From the NCBI RefSeq assembly GCF_007655255.1, contig NZ_VMYE01000001.1, positions 124,001 to 188,000 on the forward strand: a stretch of 64,000 bases of DNA, read 5' to 3'. This DNA comes from Extensimonas perlucida. GTDB lineage: Bacteria; Pseudomonadota; Gammaproteobacteria; Burkholderiales; Burkholderiaceae_C. Both the position numbers and the translations under genes were made by a program. The stretch's first letter is position 1. Every line of letters begins with the position of its first letter. Positions 37,760 to 47,209 of the stretch are shown here, piece by piece. Under the pieces are notes generated by a model. That model made no database searches. It worked only from the letters and a program-made list of their open reading frames with translations, and was not told the DNA's origin.

Positions 37760-38683
37760 ATGGCTGCAATTACCGCAAGCATGGTGGCTGAGCTGCGTGC
37801 CAAGACCGACGCCCCCATGATGGAGTGCAAAAAAGCCCTCACCGAAGCCGACGGTGACATGGCCAAGGCCGAAGAGCTGCTGCGCGTCAAGCTCGGCACC
37901 AAGGCCGGCAAGGCGGCCTCGCGCATCACGGCCGAAGGCGTGGTCGCCATCTTCATCGAAGGCAGCACGGGCGGCATGATCGAGGTCAACAGCGAGACCG
38001 ACTTCGTCAGCAAGAACGACAGCTTCATCGCCATGGCCAAGGCCGCGGCCGAACTCGTGGCCAAGCACGGCCCGGCCGACGTGGTGGCGCTCGGCGCGCT
38101 GCCCTACAGCCAGGACAGCTTCGGCCCCACGCTGGAAGACGTGCGCAAGGGCCTGATCGGCAAGATCGGCGAAAACATGACCTTCCGCCGCTTCAAGGCG
38201 TTCCAAGGTGGCAACAAGCTCGCCTCCTACCTGCACGGCACGCGCATCGGCGTAGTGGTCGAGTACGAGGGCGATGAAGTCGCCGCCAAGGACGTGGCCA
38301 TGCACATCGCCGCGATGAAGCCCGTGGCGCTGACCAGCGCCGAGGTGCCGGCTGAGTTGATCGAGAAAGAACGCGCCGTGGCCGCAGGCAAGGCCGCCGA
38401 AGATGCCGCCAAGGCGCAGGCCGAGGGCAAGCCCGTGCAGTCGCCCGAGATCGTGTCCAAGCGCATCGAGGGCGCGGTGCAGAAGTTCCTCAAGGAAGTG
38501 TCCTTGATGAACCAGGCTTTCGTGAAGAACGACAAGCAGACCGTGGAGCAGATGCTCAAGGAGCGTGGCACCTCGGTGAAGGCCTTTACGCTCTACGTGG
38601 TCGGCGAGGGCATAGAGAAGAAGGCGGACGACTTTGCGGCCGAAGTCGCCGCCCAGGTGGCTGCTGCCAAGGCTTCCGCCTGA
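37760..38683 (+). CDS. tsf: Elongation factor Ts
   Basis: EF-Ts recycles EF-Tu by exchanging GDP for GTP. The 307-residue protein has the N-terminal UBA-like domain [20 protein letters not shown] and [11 protein letters not shown], and the conserved [22 protein letters not shown] at 37747-37753 supports ATG 37760; the upstream in-frame start is not supported. It follows rpsB as in most bacteria. Confidence 0.97.
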   Translation: MAAITASMVAELRAKTDAPMMECKKALTEADGDMAKAEELLRVKLGTKAGKAASRITAEGVVAIFIEGSTGGMIEVNSETDFVSKNDSFIAMAKAAAELVAKHGPADVVALGALPYSQDSFGPTLEDVRKGLIGKIGENMTFRRFKAFQGGNKLASYLHGTRIGVVVEYEGDEVAAKDVAMHIAAMKPVALTSAEVPAELIEKERAVAAGKAAEDAAKAQAEGKPVQSPEIVSKRIEGAVQKFLKEVSLMNQAFVKNDKQTVEQMLKERGTSVKAFTLYVVGEGIEKKADDFAAEVAAQVAAAKASA

Positions 38684-38739
38684 TTGCGGTCCGTCTGCCA
38701 ACCCCTGCCAACCTCTGTCCATCTTTTTGGGAGCGATCC

Positions 38740-39462
38740 ATGTCCATTGCCACACCAGTCCACAAGCGCATTTTGCTCAAGTTGTCTGGTGAGGCGCTCA
38801 TGGGCGAGGACGCCTTCGGCATCAACCGCGCAACCATAGGGCGCATCGTCGAGGAAATCGCCGAGGTCACGCGCCTCGGTGTGGAGGTGGCGGTCGTGAT
38901 CGGCGGCGGCAACATCTTCCGTGGCGTCGCGGGTGGCTCGGCCGGCATGGACCGGGCCACGGCCGATTACATGGGCATGCTGGCCACAGTCATGAATGCG
39001 CTCGCGCTGGCTGACGCCATGGAAAAGAATGGACTGACGGCGCGCGTGATGTCCGCGATTGCCATCGAGCAGGTGGTGGAGCCCTACGTACGCCCCAAGG
39101 CCTTGCAGTACCTCGAGGAGGGCAAGGTGGTGGTGTTCGCGGCCGGCACGGGCAACCCGTTTTTCACCACCGACACTGCGGCGGCGCTGCGCGGCGCCGA
39201 GGTCGGCGCCGAAGTGGTGCTCAAGGCCACGAAGGTGGACGGTGTTTATACTGCCGACCCGCAAAAAGACCCCGAGGCCAAGCGCTACACGCGCCTGAGC
39301 TTCGACGAGGCCATGGCGCGCAACCTGGGCATCATGGACGCGACGGCTTTTGCGCTGTGCCGCGACCAAAAACTCCCTGTGCGCGTGTTTTCCATCGTCA
39401 AGCCTGGCGCCTTGCTGCGTGTGGTACTCGGGGAAGACGAAGGTACGCTGGTTTACGCTTGA
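38740..39462 (+). CDS. pyrH: UMP kinase
   Basis: Hexameric bacterial UMP kinase makes UDP for RNA, DNA and cell-wall precursors and is activated by GTP and inhibited by UTP in relatives. The 240-residue amino-acid-kinase-fold protein has [23 protein letters not shown], the [13 protein letters not shown] nucleotide loop and the usual length. A GGGAG-type ribosome site lies shortly before ATG 38740. It is in the standard place between tsf and frr. Confidence 0.97.
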   Translation: MSIATPVHKRILLKLSGEALMGEDAFGINRATIGRIVEEIAEVTRLGVEVAVVIGGGNIFRGVAGGSAGMDRATADYMGMLATVMNALALADAMEKNGLTARVMSAIAIEQVVEPYVRPKALQYLEEGKVVVFAAGTGNPFFTTDTAAALRGAEVGAEVVLKATKVDGVYTADPQKDPEAKRYTRLSFDEAMARNLGIMDATAFALCRDQKLPVRVFSIVKPGALLRVVLGEDEGTLVYA

Positions 39463-39514
39463 CGGGCAGGCTGGAGGTGCGCAAGCAGGCGTGCCGCGGC
39501 CTCGAGGAGAACCC

Positions 39515-40078
39515 ATGACGACGATTGCCGAAATCAAAAACACCGCTGCGAGCAAGATGGATCAGTCGATCGCGGCGTTCAAGAACAACCTGCAGAAAAT
39601 CCGCACAGGCCGCGCGAACCCTGCGCTGCTCGATACCGTGCACGTGGAGTATTACGGCTCCATGATGCCGCTGAGCCAGGTGGCGAACGTGGCGCTGCTC
39701 GACGCGCGCACCATCAGCGTGCAACCCTGGGAAAAGGGCATGGGCGCGAAGATCGAAAAGGCCATCCGCGAGAGCGACCTGGGGCTGAACCCGGCTTCCA
39801 TGGGGGACCTGATCCGAGTGCCCATGCCGCCCATGAGCGAGGAGCGGCGCAAGGAGATGGCCAAGCTCGCGCGCCACGAAGGCGAAAACGCCAAAGTGGC
39901 CGTGCGCAACCTGCGCCGCGAGGCCAACGACGCGCTCAAGCGCCTCGTGAAAGACAAGCTCATCTCCGAGGACGAGCAAAAGCGCGCCGAAGCCGAGGTG
40001 CAAAAGGCCACCGACAAGCACATCGCCGAGATCGATGCCCTGGTTGCGACCAAGGAGCAAGAGATCATGGCGGTGTGA
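39515..40078 (+). CDS. frr: Ribosome recycling factor
   Basis: RRF splits post-termination ribosomes with EF-G. The 187-residue protein has the tRNA-mimic signatures [44 protein letters not shown] and the C-terminal long helix. GAGGAGA at 39504-39510 supports ATG 39515. It follows pyrH by 52 bases in the conserved order. Confidence 0.97.
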   Translation: MTTIAEIKNTAASKMDQSIAAFKNNLQKIRTGRANPALLDTVHVEYYGSMMPLSQVANVALLDARTISVQPWEKGMGAKIEKAIRESDLGLNPASMGDLIRVPMPPMSEERRKEMAKLARHEGENAKVAVRNLRREANDALKRLVKDKLISEDEQKRAEAEVQKATDKHIAEIDALVATKEQEIMAV

Positions 40079-40140
40079 GCGGCATCCGCTGATCGGTTTG
40101 GCTTTTTCAGGTGAAGTTTTTGCGCACACGGCATTCCTCC

Positions 40141-40866
40141 ATGTCCTCTTTCCCCGTGGTGCCGCACCACATCGCCATCGTCATGGATGGCAACGGTCGT
40201 TGGGCGACGCGCCGCTTTCTGCCGCGCCTGGCCGGACACCGGCAGGGCGTCGAATCCCTGCGTCGCTGTGTGCGCGCCTGCCTCGATCGCGGCGTGAAGG
40301 TGCTCACGGTTTTTGCTTTTTCTTCCGAGAACTGGAGCCGTCCCGCCGAAGAAGTCTCCGGCCTCATGGAACTGCTGGCACTGGCGCTTGCGCGTGAAGT
40401 GCCTTTGCTGCGAAAAGACGGCGTGCGGCTTTACTGCGTGGGTGAGCGCGCCGGCCTCTCGGCGCGGGTGCGCGAGGGGCTCGCGCAGGCTGAGGCAAAT
40501 ACGGCCAGTCTGGCAGAGCCGGCGCGGCTCGTGCTCAACGTATGCTTCAACTACGGCGGTCGCTGGGACATCGCGCAGGCGGCGGCCGCGCTCGCTGCAC
40601 GTGGCGAAGCCATCACCGAGCAAAGCCTGCCTGGCGCGCTGGCCCTGGCCCATGTGCCGGACCCGGATTTGCTGATCCGCACGGGCGGCGAGATGCGCCT
40701 GAGCAATTTTTTGCTCTGGCAGGCTGCGTATTCCGAGCTGTTTTTCAGCGACAAGCTCTGGCCCGACTTCGACGAAGCGGCGCTGGACCAGGCCATCGCC
40801 GCCTACGCCGCGCGCGAGCGTCGCTTCGGCAAGACGTCCGAGCAGGTGCGCGCGGTGGCTTCCTGA
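40141..40866 (+). CDS. uppS: Undecaprenyl diphosphate synthase
   Basis: Cis-prenyltransferase building C55 undecaprenyl diphosphate, the lipid carrier for peptidoglycan and O-antigen. The 241-residue protein has IVMDGNGRWA with catalytic Asp16, HRQGVESLRR, TVFAFSSENWSRP and the late DLLIRTGGEMRLSNFLLWQ and YSELFF blocks. An in-frame GTG at 40111 would add ten residues; ATG 40141 fits the family better, though neither has a good ribosome site. It is followed by cdsA. Confidence 0.95.
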   Translation: MSSFPVVPHHIAIVMDGNGRWATRRFLPRLAGHRQGVESLRRCVRACLDRGVKVLTVFAFSSENWSRPAEEVSGLMELLALALAREVPLLRKDGVRLYCVGERAGLSARVREGLAQAEANTASLAEPARLVLNVCFNYGGRWDIAQAAAALAARGEAITEQSLPGALALAHVPDPDLLIRTGGEMRLSNFLLWQAAYSELFFSDKLWPDFDEAALDQAIAAYAARERRFGKTSEQVRAVAS

Positions 40867-40895
40867 GCTAACCGGGCGAAGGCAAGGAGACTTTC

Positions 40896-41747
40896 ATGCT
40901 GCGCCAACGCATCATCACCGCCATTGTCTTGCTGGCCATTTTGCTGCCCGCGCTGTTCTATCCCACGCCCTTGCCATTGATGGGCGTGGTGCTGGCGCTC
41001 GTGGCGGCGGGTGCCTGGGAGTGGGGGCGGCTCAACGGACTGGGGCAGGTGGCGGCGCTGGCCTTGGGTGCGGTGTGTCTGCTGCTGTGCGCGCTCACCT
41101 GGCGCCTCGGCTGGGTGGAGCAGCCTTTGCGCACGCTGTGGCTGGTTGCGGGTCTGGCCTGGGTGCTGGGCGGCGCCTGGCTGCTGCGCGCCGGCGTGGC
41201 GGGCTGGCCGCACATTCCGCGGGCGCTGCGGCTGCTGGGCGGCCTGCTGGCGCTGTGGCTCGCCTGGCTTGCGCTGGCGCAGGCGCGCCGCCTAGGCGTC
41301 AACTTTTTGCTTTCCGTGCTGGTGCTGGTGTGGGTCGCAGATATTTCTGCCTACTTTTGCGGCCGCGCCTTTGGCCTGCGCTGGACGCGCAACAAGCTCG
41401 CGCCCACGATCAGCCCAGGGAAGACCTGGGAGGGCGTCTGGGGCGGCCTCATCGGCGTGCAATTACTCGCCTTCGGCTGGGCTGCAGCGGACACGCACTG
41501 GCCGGGACAAGGGCCGAGCTTTTATGGCTGGGTGATGTCCGAGGGCGGCGCGGGCTTGCTCGTGCTCGTGGCGCTGTTTCTTGGCGCCATGAGCGTGGTC
41601 GGCGACCTCGTGGAGTCGCTCGTCAAGCGCAGCGCCGGCGTCAAGGACAGCAGCGGTTTGTTGCCAGGGCACGGCGGTGTGCTCGACCGTGTCGATGCAC
41701 TGCTGCCCACGCTGCCGCTGGCGATGATGCTCACCCGTTGGCTATGA
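40896..41747 (+). CDS. cdsA: Phosphatidate cytidylyltransferase (CDP-diacylglycerol synthase)
   Basis: Inner-membrane enzyme turning phosphatidate and CTP into CDP-diacylglycerol for phospholipid synthesis. The 283-residue protein has about eight hydrophobic helices, and the C-terminal family signature SVVGDLVESLVKRSAGVKDS followed by LLPGHGGVLDRVDAL. AAGGAGA precedes ATG 40896. Its stop overlaps the dxr start as ATGA, so translation is coupled. Confidence 0.96.
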   Translation: MLRQRIITAIVLLAILLPALFYPTPLPLMGVVLALVAAGAWEWGRLNGLGQVAALALGAVCLLLCALTWRLGWVEQPLRTLWLVAGLAWVLGGAWLLRAGVAGWPHIPRALRLLGGLLALWLAWLALAQARRLGVNFLLSVLVLVWVADISAYFCGRAFGLRWTRNKLAPTISPGKTWEGVWGGLIGVQLLAFGWAAADTHWPGQGPSFYGWVMSEGGAGLLVLVALFLGAMSVVGDLVESLVKRSAGVKDSSGLLPGHGGVLDRVDALLPTLPLAMMLTRWL

Positions 41748-42934
41748 AGCAGCGCATCGCAGTTCTGGGCTCGACGGGCTCGATTGGCACCAACACGCTC
41801 GATGTGGTGGCGCGTCACCCCGAGCGTTTCGAGGTGGTAGCCCTGAGCGCGGCGACGCAGGTCGATCTGCTGCTGGAGCAGTGCGCGCGTTTTCGCCCGC
41901 GGCTGGCTGCGATGGCGAGCGCCCCGCATGCGCGCTTGCTTGCCGAAAAATTAGAGCAAAATAGCCTTTCAACCAAGGTGCTGCAAGCGCAAGAAGCTCT
42001 TGAAATAATAGCATCACACGAACAGGTCGATACCGTCATGGCGGCCATTGTGGGTGCTGCGGGCCTCGCGCCCTGCCTGGCCGCGGCACGTGCGGGCAAG
42101 CGCCTGCTGCTCGCCAACAAAGAAGCGCTGGTCGTGGGCGGCGAGGTGTTCTTGAGTGCCGTGCGCGCCGGCGGGGCGACGCTGCTGCCCATAGACAGCG
42201 AGCACTCGGCGATTTTCCAGTCGCTGCCCGAAGACCCATCGACCTGGGCGCAGCGCGTGGAAAAGATCATCCTCACCGCCTCGGGTGGGCCGTTTCGCAC
42301 GCGCGCGCCGGCCACGCTGCGCGACGTGACGCCCGAGCAGGCCTGCGCGCATCCGAACTGGAGCATGGGGCGCAAGATTTCGGTCGATTCGGCCACCATG
42401 ATGAACAAGGCGCTCGAGGTGATAGAGGCGCGCTACCTGTTCGGGCTGGCTCCCGCGCAGCTCGAGGTGGTGATCCACCCGCAGAGCATCATCCACTCGA
42501 TGGTGCAATACCGCGACACTTCAGTAGTGGCGCAGCTGGGCACGCCCGACATGCGCGTGCCCATCGCCTACGGCCTGTCGTGGCCCGAGCGTGTCGAATC
42601 GGGCGCGGCGGCGCTGGACTTTCGCACGCTCTCGGCCATGACCTTCGAGGACGTGGCCGAGCACGGCCATGCGCAGCGCTTTCCGGGCCTGCGCCTGGCC
42701 TGGGAGGCGCTCGCCGCTCCGCGCGGCACCACGGCCGTGCTCAACGCCGCGAACGAGGAGGCCGTGGCGGCCTTTCTAGCGCGGCGCATACGCTTCGACC
42801 AGATCTACGCCGTCAACCACGATACGCTCGCAGCCGTGGCGCCCGCGCAGGCCGACACGCTGGCGGCTCTGCTGGCGCTCGACGCGCAGGCACGCCGCGC
42901 GGCCGCGCAGGCCATCGCGCGCCTGGGCGCCTGA
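41744..42934 (+). CDS. dxr: 1-deoxy-D-xylulose 5-phosphate reductoisomerase
   Basis: DXR makes 2-C-methylerythritol 4-phosphate, the committed step of the non-mevalonate isoprenoid pathway, which feeds uppS upstream. The 396-residue protein has the NADPH loop VLGSTGSIG (7-15), LLANKEALV, the metal site PIDSEHSAIFQ, and the flexible-loop WSMGRKISVDSATMMNK. ATG 41744 overlaps the cdsA stop. Residues 70-90 (EQNSLSTKVLQAQEALEIIA) are encoded by a copy of the AT-rich dispersed repeat. Confidence 0.96.
   Translation: MKQRIAVLGSTGSIGTNTLDVVARHPERFEVVALSAATQVDLLLEQCARFRPRLAAMASAPHARLLAEKLEQNSLSTKVLQAQEALEIIASHEQVDTVMAAIVGAAGLAPCLAAARAGKRLLLANKEALVVGGEVFLSAVRAGGATLLPIDSEHSAIFQSLPEDPSTWAQRVEKIILTASGGPFRTRAPATLRDVTPEQACAHPNWSMGRKISVDSATMMNKALEVIEARYLFGLAPAQLEVVIHPQSIIHSMVQYRDTSVVAQLGTPDMRVPIAYGLSWPERVESGAAALDFRTLSAMTFEDVAEHGHAQRFPGLRLAWEALAAPRGTTAVLNAANEEAVAAFLARRIRFDQIYAVNHDTLAAVAPAQADTLAALLALDAQARRAAAQAIARLGA
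41951..42014 (+). repeat. AT-rich dispersed repeat, coding copy within dxr
   Basis: CAAAATAGCCTTTCAACCAA, then GGTGCTGCAAGCGCAAG, AAGCTCTTGAAATAATAGCA. The AAAATAGCC...AAGCGC..GAAGCT frame matches the intergenic copy at 11341. It is visibly AT-richer than the rest of dxr and lies before the conserved VDTVMAAIVGAAGL. Confidence 0.65.
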
Positions 42935-42950
42935 TGCCACAAAGAACGGC

Positions 42951-42962
42951 GAGAATCGCGCC
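42951..42962 (+). promoter_or_regulatory. Possible -10 before rseP
   Basis: GAGAAT at 42951-42956, then CGCGCC and ATG 42963. It shares the AATCGC-just-before-ATG signature with coaX and glnS, but it lies within an operon, so it would be an internal promoter. Confidence 0.35.
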
Positions 42963-44324
42963 ATGCTGACTTTGCCTGCCTTTCTCGTCGCGCTGGGTTT
43001 GTTGATTGCCGTGCACGAATACGGTCACTACCGCGTGGCCGTGGCCTGCGGCGTCAAGGTGCTGCGCTTTTCCATAGGTTTTGGCAAGCCCCTGCTGCGC
43101 TGGCAGCCCAAGGGCAGCGCGACCGAGTTTGTCCTTGGCGCCTTTCCGCTCGGTGGCTACGTGCGCATGCTCGACGAGCGCGAGGCACCGGTGCCAGCAC
43201 ACGAGCGCCACCTCGCGTTCAACACCCAGCCCTTGCGCGCGCGCGCGGCCATCGTCGCCGCGGGACCGCTCGCGAACCTCTTGCTCGCGGTGCTTTTGTA
43301 TGCGCTGGTGCACTGGATAGGCGTGCAGGAGCCCAAGGCCACTCTGGCAAGTCCGCTGCCGGGCTCGATAGCGCAAGCGGCCGGACTGCAGGGCGGCGAG
43401 CTGGTGCAGCGTGCAGCGCTGGGCGCGACCGAGCTCGAGCCCGTGCGCTCGTTCGAAGACCTGCGCTGGATTTTGACGCAAGGGGCGCTCGAAGGCGTCG
43501 TCGTGCGCCTGGAAGTCGAGCCCGCGCCGGGCGCACTGCGGCGCGAAGTGCTGCTCGACCTGACGCAGTTCGACACGCGCGAGGCCGACGCGCAGATGCT
43601 GCGCAAAATCGGCATCGCGGGCCCGTGGACGCGCCCGGTGCTCGGCGAGGTCATGCCCGGCAGCCCGGCGCAGCGCGCGGGCCTGCAGGAAGGCGACCTC
43701 GTGCTGCAGGTCGACGCGACCCCTGTGGCCGATGGCCAGCAACTGCGCGAGCTCATACGCCAGGCCGTGCAGGACGGCGAGGCCAAGGCGCAGACCTGGC
43801 GCATCGCCCGTGCGGGCACGACGCTGCAGTTGCGCGTGCAGCCCGAGCCGCACCAGGAACCCACGGGCGTCGTGGGCCGCATCGGCGCTTACGTGGGCGC
43901 GGCGCCCGAATTCGTGCGCGTGCGCTACGGTCCGCTGGAGGGCCTGGGCAAGGCGTTCGCGCGCACCTGGGACATTTCAGTGCTGAGCCTGCGCATGATG
44001 GGGCGCATGCTGATCGGCGAAGCCTCGCTGAAAAACCTGAGCGGCCCCTTGACCATTGCTGACTACGCCGGCCGTTCCGCGAGTCTGGGACTGACGCCGT
44101 ACCTTGCCTTTCTGGCCGTGATCAGCGTGAGCCTGGGCGTGCTCAACCTGCTGCCCGTGCCCGTCCTCGATGGCGGACACCTGATGTATTATCTTTGGGA
44201 GGGCGTGACGGGGCGGCCAGTGCCTGATGCATGGCTCGAGCCATTGCAGCGTGGCGGCATGGCAGTGCTGCTGCTGATGATGGCGATTGCACTGTTCAAC
44301 GACATTTCCCGCTTTCTTGGCTGA
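42963..44324 (+). CDS. rseP: RIP metalloprotease RseP
   Basis: Site-2-type inner-membrane zinc protease that cuts anti-sigma factors such as RseA and leftover signal peptides. The 453-residue protein has HEYGH at 18-22 in the first helix, two PDZ domains (about 120-310), and LLPVPVLDGGH near 392 carrying the third zinc ligand. Four hydrophobic helices are seen. It sits upstream of bamA as in many proteobacteria, linking envelope stress control to outer-membrane assembly. Confidence 0.95.
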   Translation: MLTLPAFLVALGLLIAVHEYGHYRVAVACGVKVLRFSIGFGKPLLRWQPKGSATEFVLGAFPLGGYVRMLDEREAPVPAHERHLAFNTQPLRARAAIVAAGPLANLLLAVLLYALVHWIGVQEPKATLASPLPGSIAQAAGLQGGELVQRAALGATELEPVRSFEDLRWILTQGALEGVVVRLEVEPAPGALRREVLLDLTQFDTREADAQMLRKIGIAGPWTRPVLGEVMPGSPAQRAGLQEGDLVLQVDATPVADGQQLRELIRQAVQDGEAKAQTWRIARAGTTLQLRVQPEPHQEPTGVVGRIGAYVGAAPEFVRVRYGPLEGLGKAFARTWDISVLSLRMMGRMLIGEASLKNLSGPLTIADYAGRSASLGLTPYLAFLAVISVSLGVLNLLPVPVLDGGHLMYYLWEGVTGRPVPDAWLEPLQRGGMAVLLLMMAIALFNDISRFLG

Positions 44325-44363
44325 ACTTTCCCGGTTTCGATACTGCGGCTTGCATTTTCTTTC

Positions 44364-46661
44364 ATGAAACATCACTTCCATCGCCTTGGCGTGCGCACTG
44401 CATCGGCCTTCGCCGCTCTTTTTTTTGCTGCGCATGCGGCGTGGGCGCTCGAGCCCTTCAAGGTGCAAGACATTCGCGTCGAGGGCCTGCAACGCGTGGA
44501 GCCGGGCACGGTGTTCGCGTCCCTGCCTTTTCGGGTCGGTGATGAATACAACGACGACAAAGGCGCTGCGGCCATCCGCGCCCTGTATGTCCTCGGCCTG
44601 TTCAAGGATGTGCGGCTCGAGGCGGTGGGCAACGTGCTCGTGGTCGTGGTCGAGGAGCGCCCCACGATCGCCGAGGTCGACTTCGTGGGCACGCGCGAGT
44701 TCGACAAGGATGCCCTCAAGAAAAGCATGCGCGAGGTCGGTCTCGCCGAGGGGCGGCCGTTCGACAAGGCGCTCGCCGACCGCGCCGAGCAGGAACTCAA
44801 GCGCCAATACATCAACCGCAGCCTCTACGGCGCCGAAGTCGTGACCACGGTGACGCCCGTGGAGCGCAACCGCGTCAATCTGACCTTCACCGTGATCGAG
44901 GGCGAGGCTTCGCGCATCAAGGAGGTGCGCATCGTCGGCAACAAGGCGTTCAGCGAATCCACGCTCAAGGACTTGTTTGACCTCAACACGGGCGGCTGGC
45001 TCAGCTGGTACACCAAGTCGGACCGCTATTCGCGCGCCAAATTCAATGCCGACCTCGAGTCCTTACGCTCGTACTATCTGCAGCGCGGCTTTCTCGAATT
45101 CCGCATCGAATCGACGCAGGTGGCGATCTCGCCCGACAAGAAAGACATCTCCATCGTCATCAACGTGCACGAAGGTGATCGCTACGTGGTGCAGGCCGTC
45201 AAGCTCGAGGGTGATTACCTCGGGCGCGAGGACGAATTCAAGTCCCTGGTCAAGATCCGCGCGGGCGAGCCCTACAACATCGATCAGGTGACCGAAACCA
45301 CCAAGGCATTCACGGAGAATTTCGCGCGCTTCGGATACGCCTTTGCGCGCGTGGAGGCCGTGCCCGAGCTCGACCGCGAAAACGGCCGCGTCACTTTGGT
45401 GTTGCGTGCCGATCCTTCGCGCCGCGCCTATGTGCGCCGCATCAACGTCACGGGCAACAACCGCACGCGCGACGAGGTGATCCGCCGCGAATTCCGGCAG
45501 TTTGAATCCGCGTGGTACGACGGCGACAAAATCCGCCTCTCGCGCGACCGGGTGGACCGGCTCGGTTATTTCACCGAAGTGAACGTCGAAACCGATGAGG
45601 TTCCCGGCGCGCCCGACCAGGTCGATCTGGTCGTCAACGTGACCGAAAAGCCCACCGGCTCGCTGCAGCTGGGGGCGGGCTTTTCGAGTGCGGAAAAAGT
45701 CACGCTGTCGTTTGCCATCAAACAGGAAAATGTCTTTGGTTCGGGCAATTACCTCGGTGTCGAGGTCAATACCAGCAAATACCATCGCACATTGGTGCTC
45801 AGCACCACCGACCCTTATTTCACCCAGGACGGCGTCTCGCGTACGATAGACCTGTACTACCGCTCCGACAAGCCCTATGCCGAGCAGGGGGGCGACTACG
45901 AGATCGACACCACGGGCGCCTCTCTGCGCTTTGGCGTGCCGTTCAGCGAAGTCGATACGGTGTATTTTGGCGGTGGGCTCGAGCAGACCAAGATCAAGTC
46001 CGGCACCAACATCCCCGCCGCGTATCTTTACTACGCGACGCGTTTTGGTTTCACGAGCACTGGCATGCCATTGACCATAGGCTGGTCGCGCGACAGCCGC
46101 GACAGCGCACTCGCGCCTACGGCGGGGCGTTACCAGCGCTTCATGTCCGAGTGGTCGGCGGCGTCAGATGCGCGCTACGTCAAGGGCACCTACCAATACC
46201 AGCAATACATACCGCTGAACAAGCGCTATACGCTCGCGTTCAACGGCGACATTGGATGGGGCAAGGGTCTCAACGGACGGCCGTTCCCGGTGTTCAAAAA
46301 CTTCTATTCGGGCGGTCTGGGCTCGGTGCGTGGCTTCGAGCAGGGCACGCTCGGGCCTCGTGACGTGACGGGGGCCGTGCTCGGCGGTACCAAGAAACTC
46401 ACGCTGAATGCTGAAATGATTTCGCCGTTCCCCGGCGCCGGCAATGACCGCACTTTGCGCATTTACACCTTCGTCGATGCTGGCAACGTCTATGGCGAAG
46501 ACGAAAAGTTCGAATTCAGCCAGCTGCGTGCCTCGGTGGGCGTGGGCTTGAGCTGGATATCCCCGCTCGGGCCGCTGCGCCTGGGCTTCGGCCAGCCGGT
46601 GCATAAATTCGCCGGCGATAGAATCCAGAAACTGCAATTCCAGATAGGTACCTCGTTCTGA
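44364..46661 (+). CDS. bamA: Outer membrane protein assembly factor BamA
   Basis: Central beta-barrel of the BAM complex, which inserts outer-membrane proteins. The 765-residue precursor has a signal peptide ending near AHAAWA-LE (about 29), five POTRA domains (FKVQDIRVEGLQRVEPGTVF onwards), and the C-terminal 16-strand barrel with the conserved lid region GSVRGFEQGTLGPRDV and a final aromatic LQFQIGTSF. Its stop overlaps the skp start (TGATG). It is followed by its periplasmic chaperone gene. Confidence 0.97.
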   Translation: MKHHFHRLGVRTASAFAALFFAAHAAWALEPFKVQDIRVEGLQRVEPGTVFASLPFRVGDEYNDDKGAAAIRALYVLGLFKDVRLEAVGNVLVVVVEERPTIAEVDFVGTREFDKDALKKSMREVGLAEGRPFDKALADRAEQELKRQYINRSLYGAEVVTTVTPVERNRVNLTFTVIEGEASRIKEVRIVGNKAFSESTLKDLFDLNTGGWLSWYTKSDRYSRAKFNADLESLRSYYLQRGFLEFRIESTQVAISPDKKDISIVINVHEGDRYVVQAVKLEGDYLGREDEFKSLVKIRAGEPYNIDQVTETTKAFTENFARFGYAFARVEAVPELDRENGRVTLVLRADPSRRAYVRRINVTGNNRTRDEVIRREFRQFESAWYDGDKIRLSRDRVDRLGYFTEVNVETDEVPGAPDQVDLVVNVTEKPTGSLQLGAGFSSAEKVTLSFAIKQENVFGSGNYLGVEVNTSKYHRTLVLSTTDPYFTQDGVSRTIDLYYRSDKPYAEQGGDYEIDTTGASLRFGVPFSEVDTVYFGGGLEQTKIKSGTNIPAAYLYYATRFGFTSTGMPLTIGWSRDSRDSALAPTAGRYQRFMSEWSAASDARYVKGTYQYQQYIPLNKRYTLAFNGDIGWGKGLNGRPFPVFKNFYSGGLGSVRGFEQGTLGPRDVTGAVLGGTKKLTLNAEMISPFPGAGNDRTLRIYTFVDAGNVYGEDEKFEFSQLRASVGVGLSWISPLGPLRLGFGQPVHKFAGDRIQKLQFQIGTSF

Positions 46662-47194
46662 TGAAAGTCCTCTCCTCCACCCTTTCCCGTTGCCTTGGCG
46701 CCGCTGCTTTGATCGGCGCTCTGGCAGTTGCTGCGCCGGTGCAGGCGCAGGACTTCAAGGTCGGTTTCGTCAACACCGACCGCGTGTTCCGTGAGGCCAA
46801 CACCGCCAAGGCGGCGCAGACCAAGCTCGAACAAGAGTTTTCGCGCCGCGAAAAAGAGCTGATCGACCAGGGCAACGCCCTCAAGGCAGCGACCGAGAAG
46901 TTTGAACGTGAGGCGCCCACCATGGCCGAGAGCCAGCGGGCAACACGCCAGCGCCAGCTCGTGGACCAGGACCGCGACTTCCAGCGCAAGCGCCGCGAGT
47001 TCCAGGAAGACCTGAACGCGCGCAAGAACGAAGAGCTCGCACAGGTGATAGATCGCGCCAACAAGGTGGTCAAGCAAGTCGCCGAGACCGAAAAATACGA
47101 CCTCATCATTCAAGAGGCCGTCTATATCAACCCCAAGTACGACATCACCGACAAGGTGATCAAGGCGCTGAACGCCTCTGTCGGCGGCAAATAA
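46661..47194 (+). CDS. skp: Periplasmic chaperone Skp/OmpH
   Basis: Trimeric periplasmic chaperone that carries unfolded outer-membrane proteins to BamA. The 177-residue precursor has a signal peptide ending AAPVQAQ-D (about 28), then FKVGFVNTDRVFREANTAKA and a long charged coiled coil (KTLEQEFS-type to RRREFQEDLNARKNEELAQV) and the terminal VYINPKYDITDKVIKAL. It overlaps bamA by one base and precedes lpxD, the classical order. Confidence 0.94.
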   Translation: MKVLSSTLSRCLGAAALIGALAVAAPVQAQDFKVGFVNTDRVFREANTAKAAQTKLEQEFSRREKELIDQGNALKAATEKFEREAPTMAESQRATRQRQLVDQDRDFQRKRREFQEDLNARKNEELAQVIDRANKVVKQVAETEKYDLIIQEAVYINPKYDITDKVIKALNASVGGK

Positions 47195-47209
47195 GCGCAC
47201 GGGTGACGC

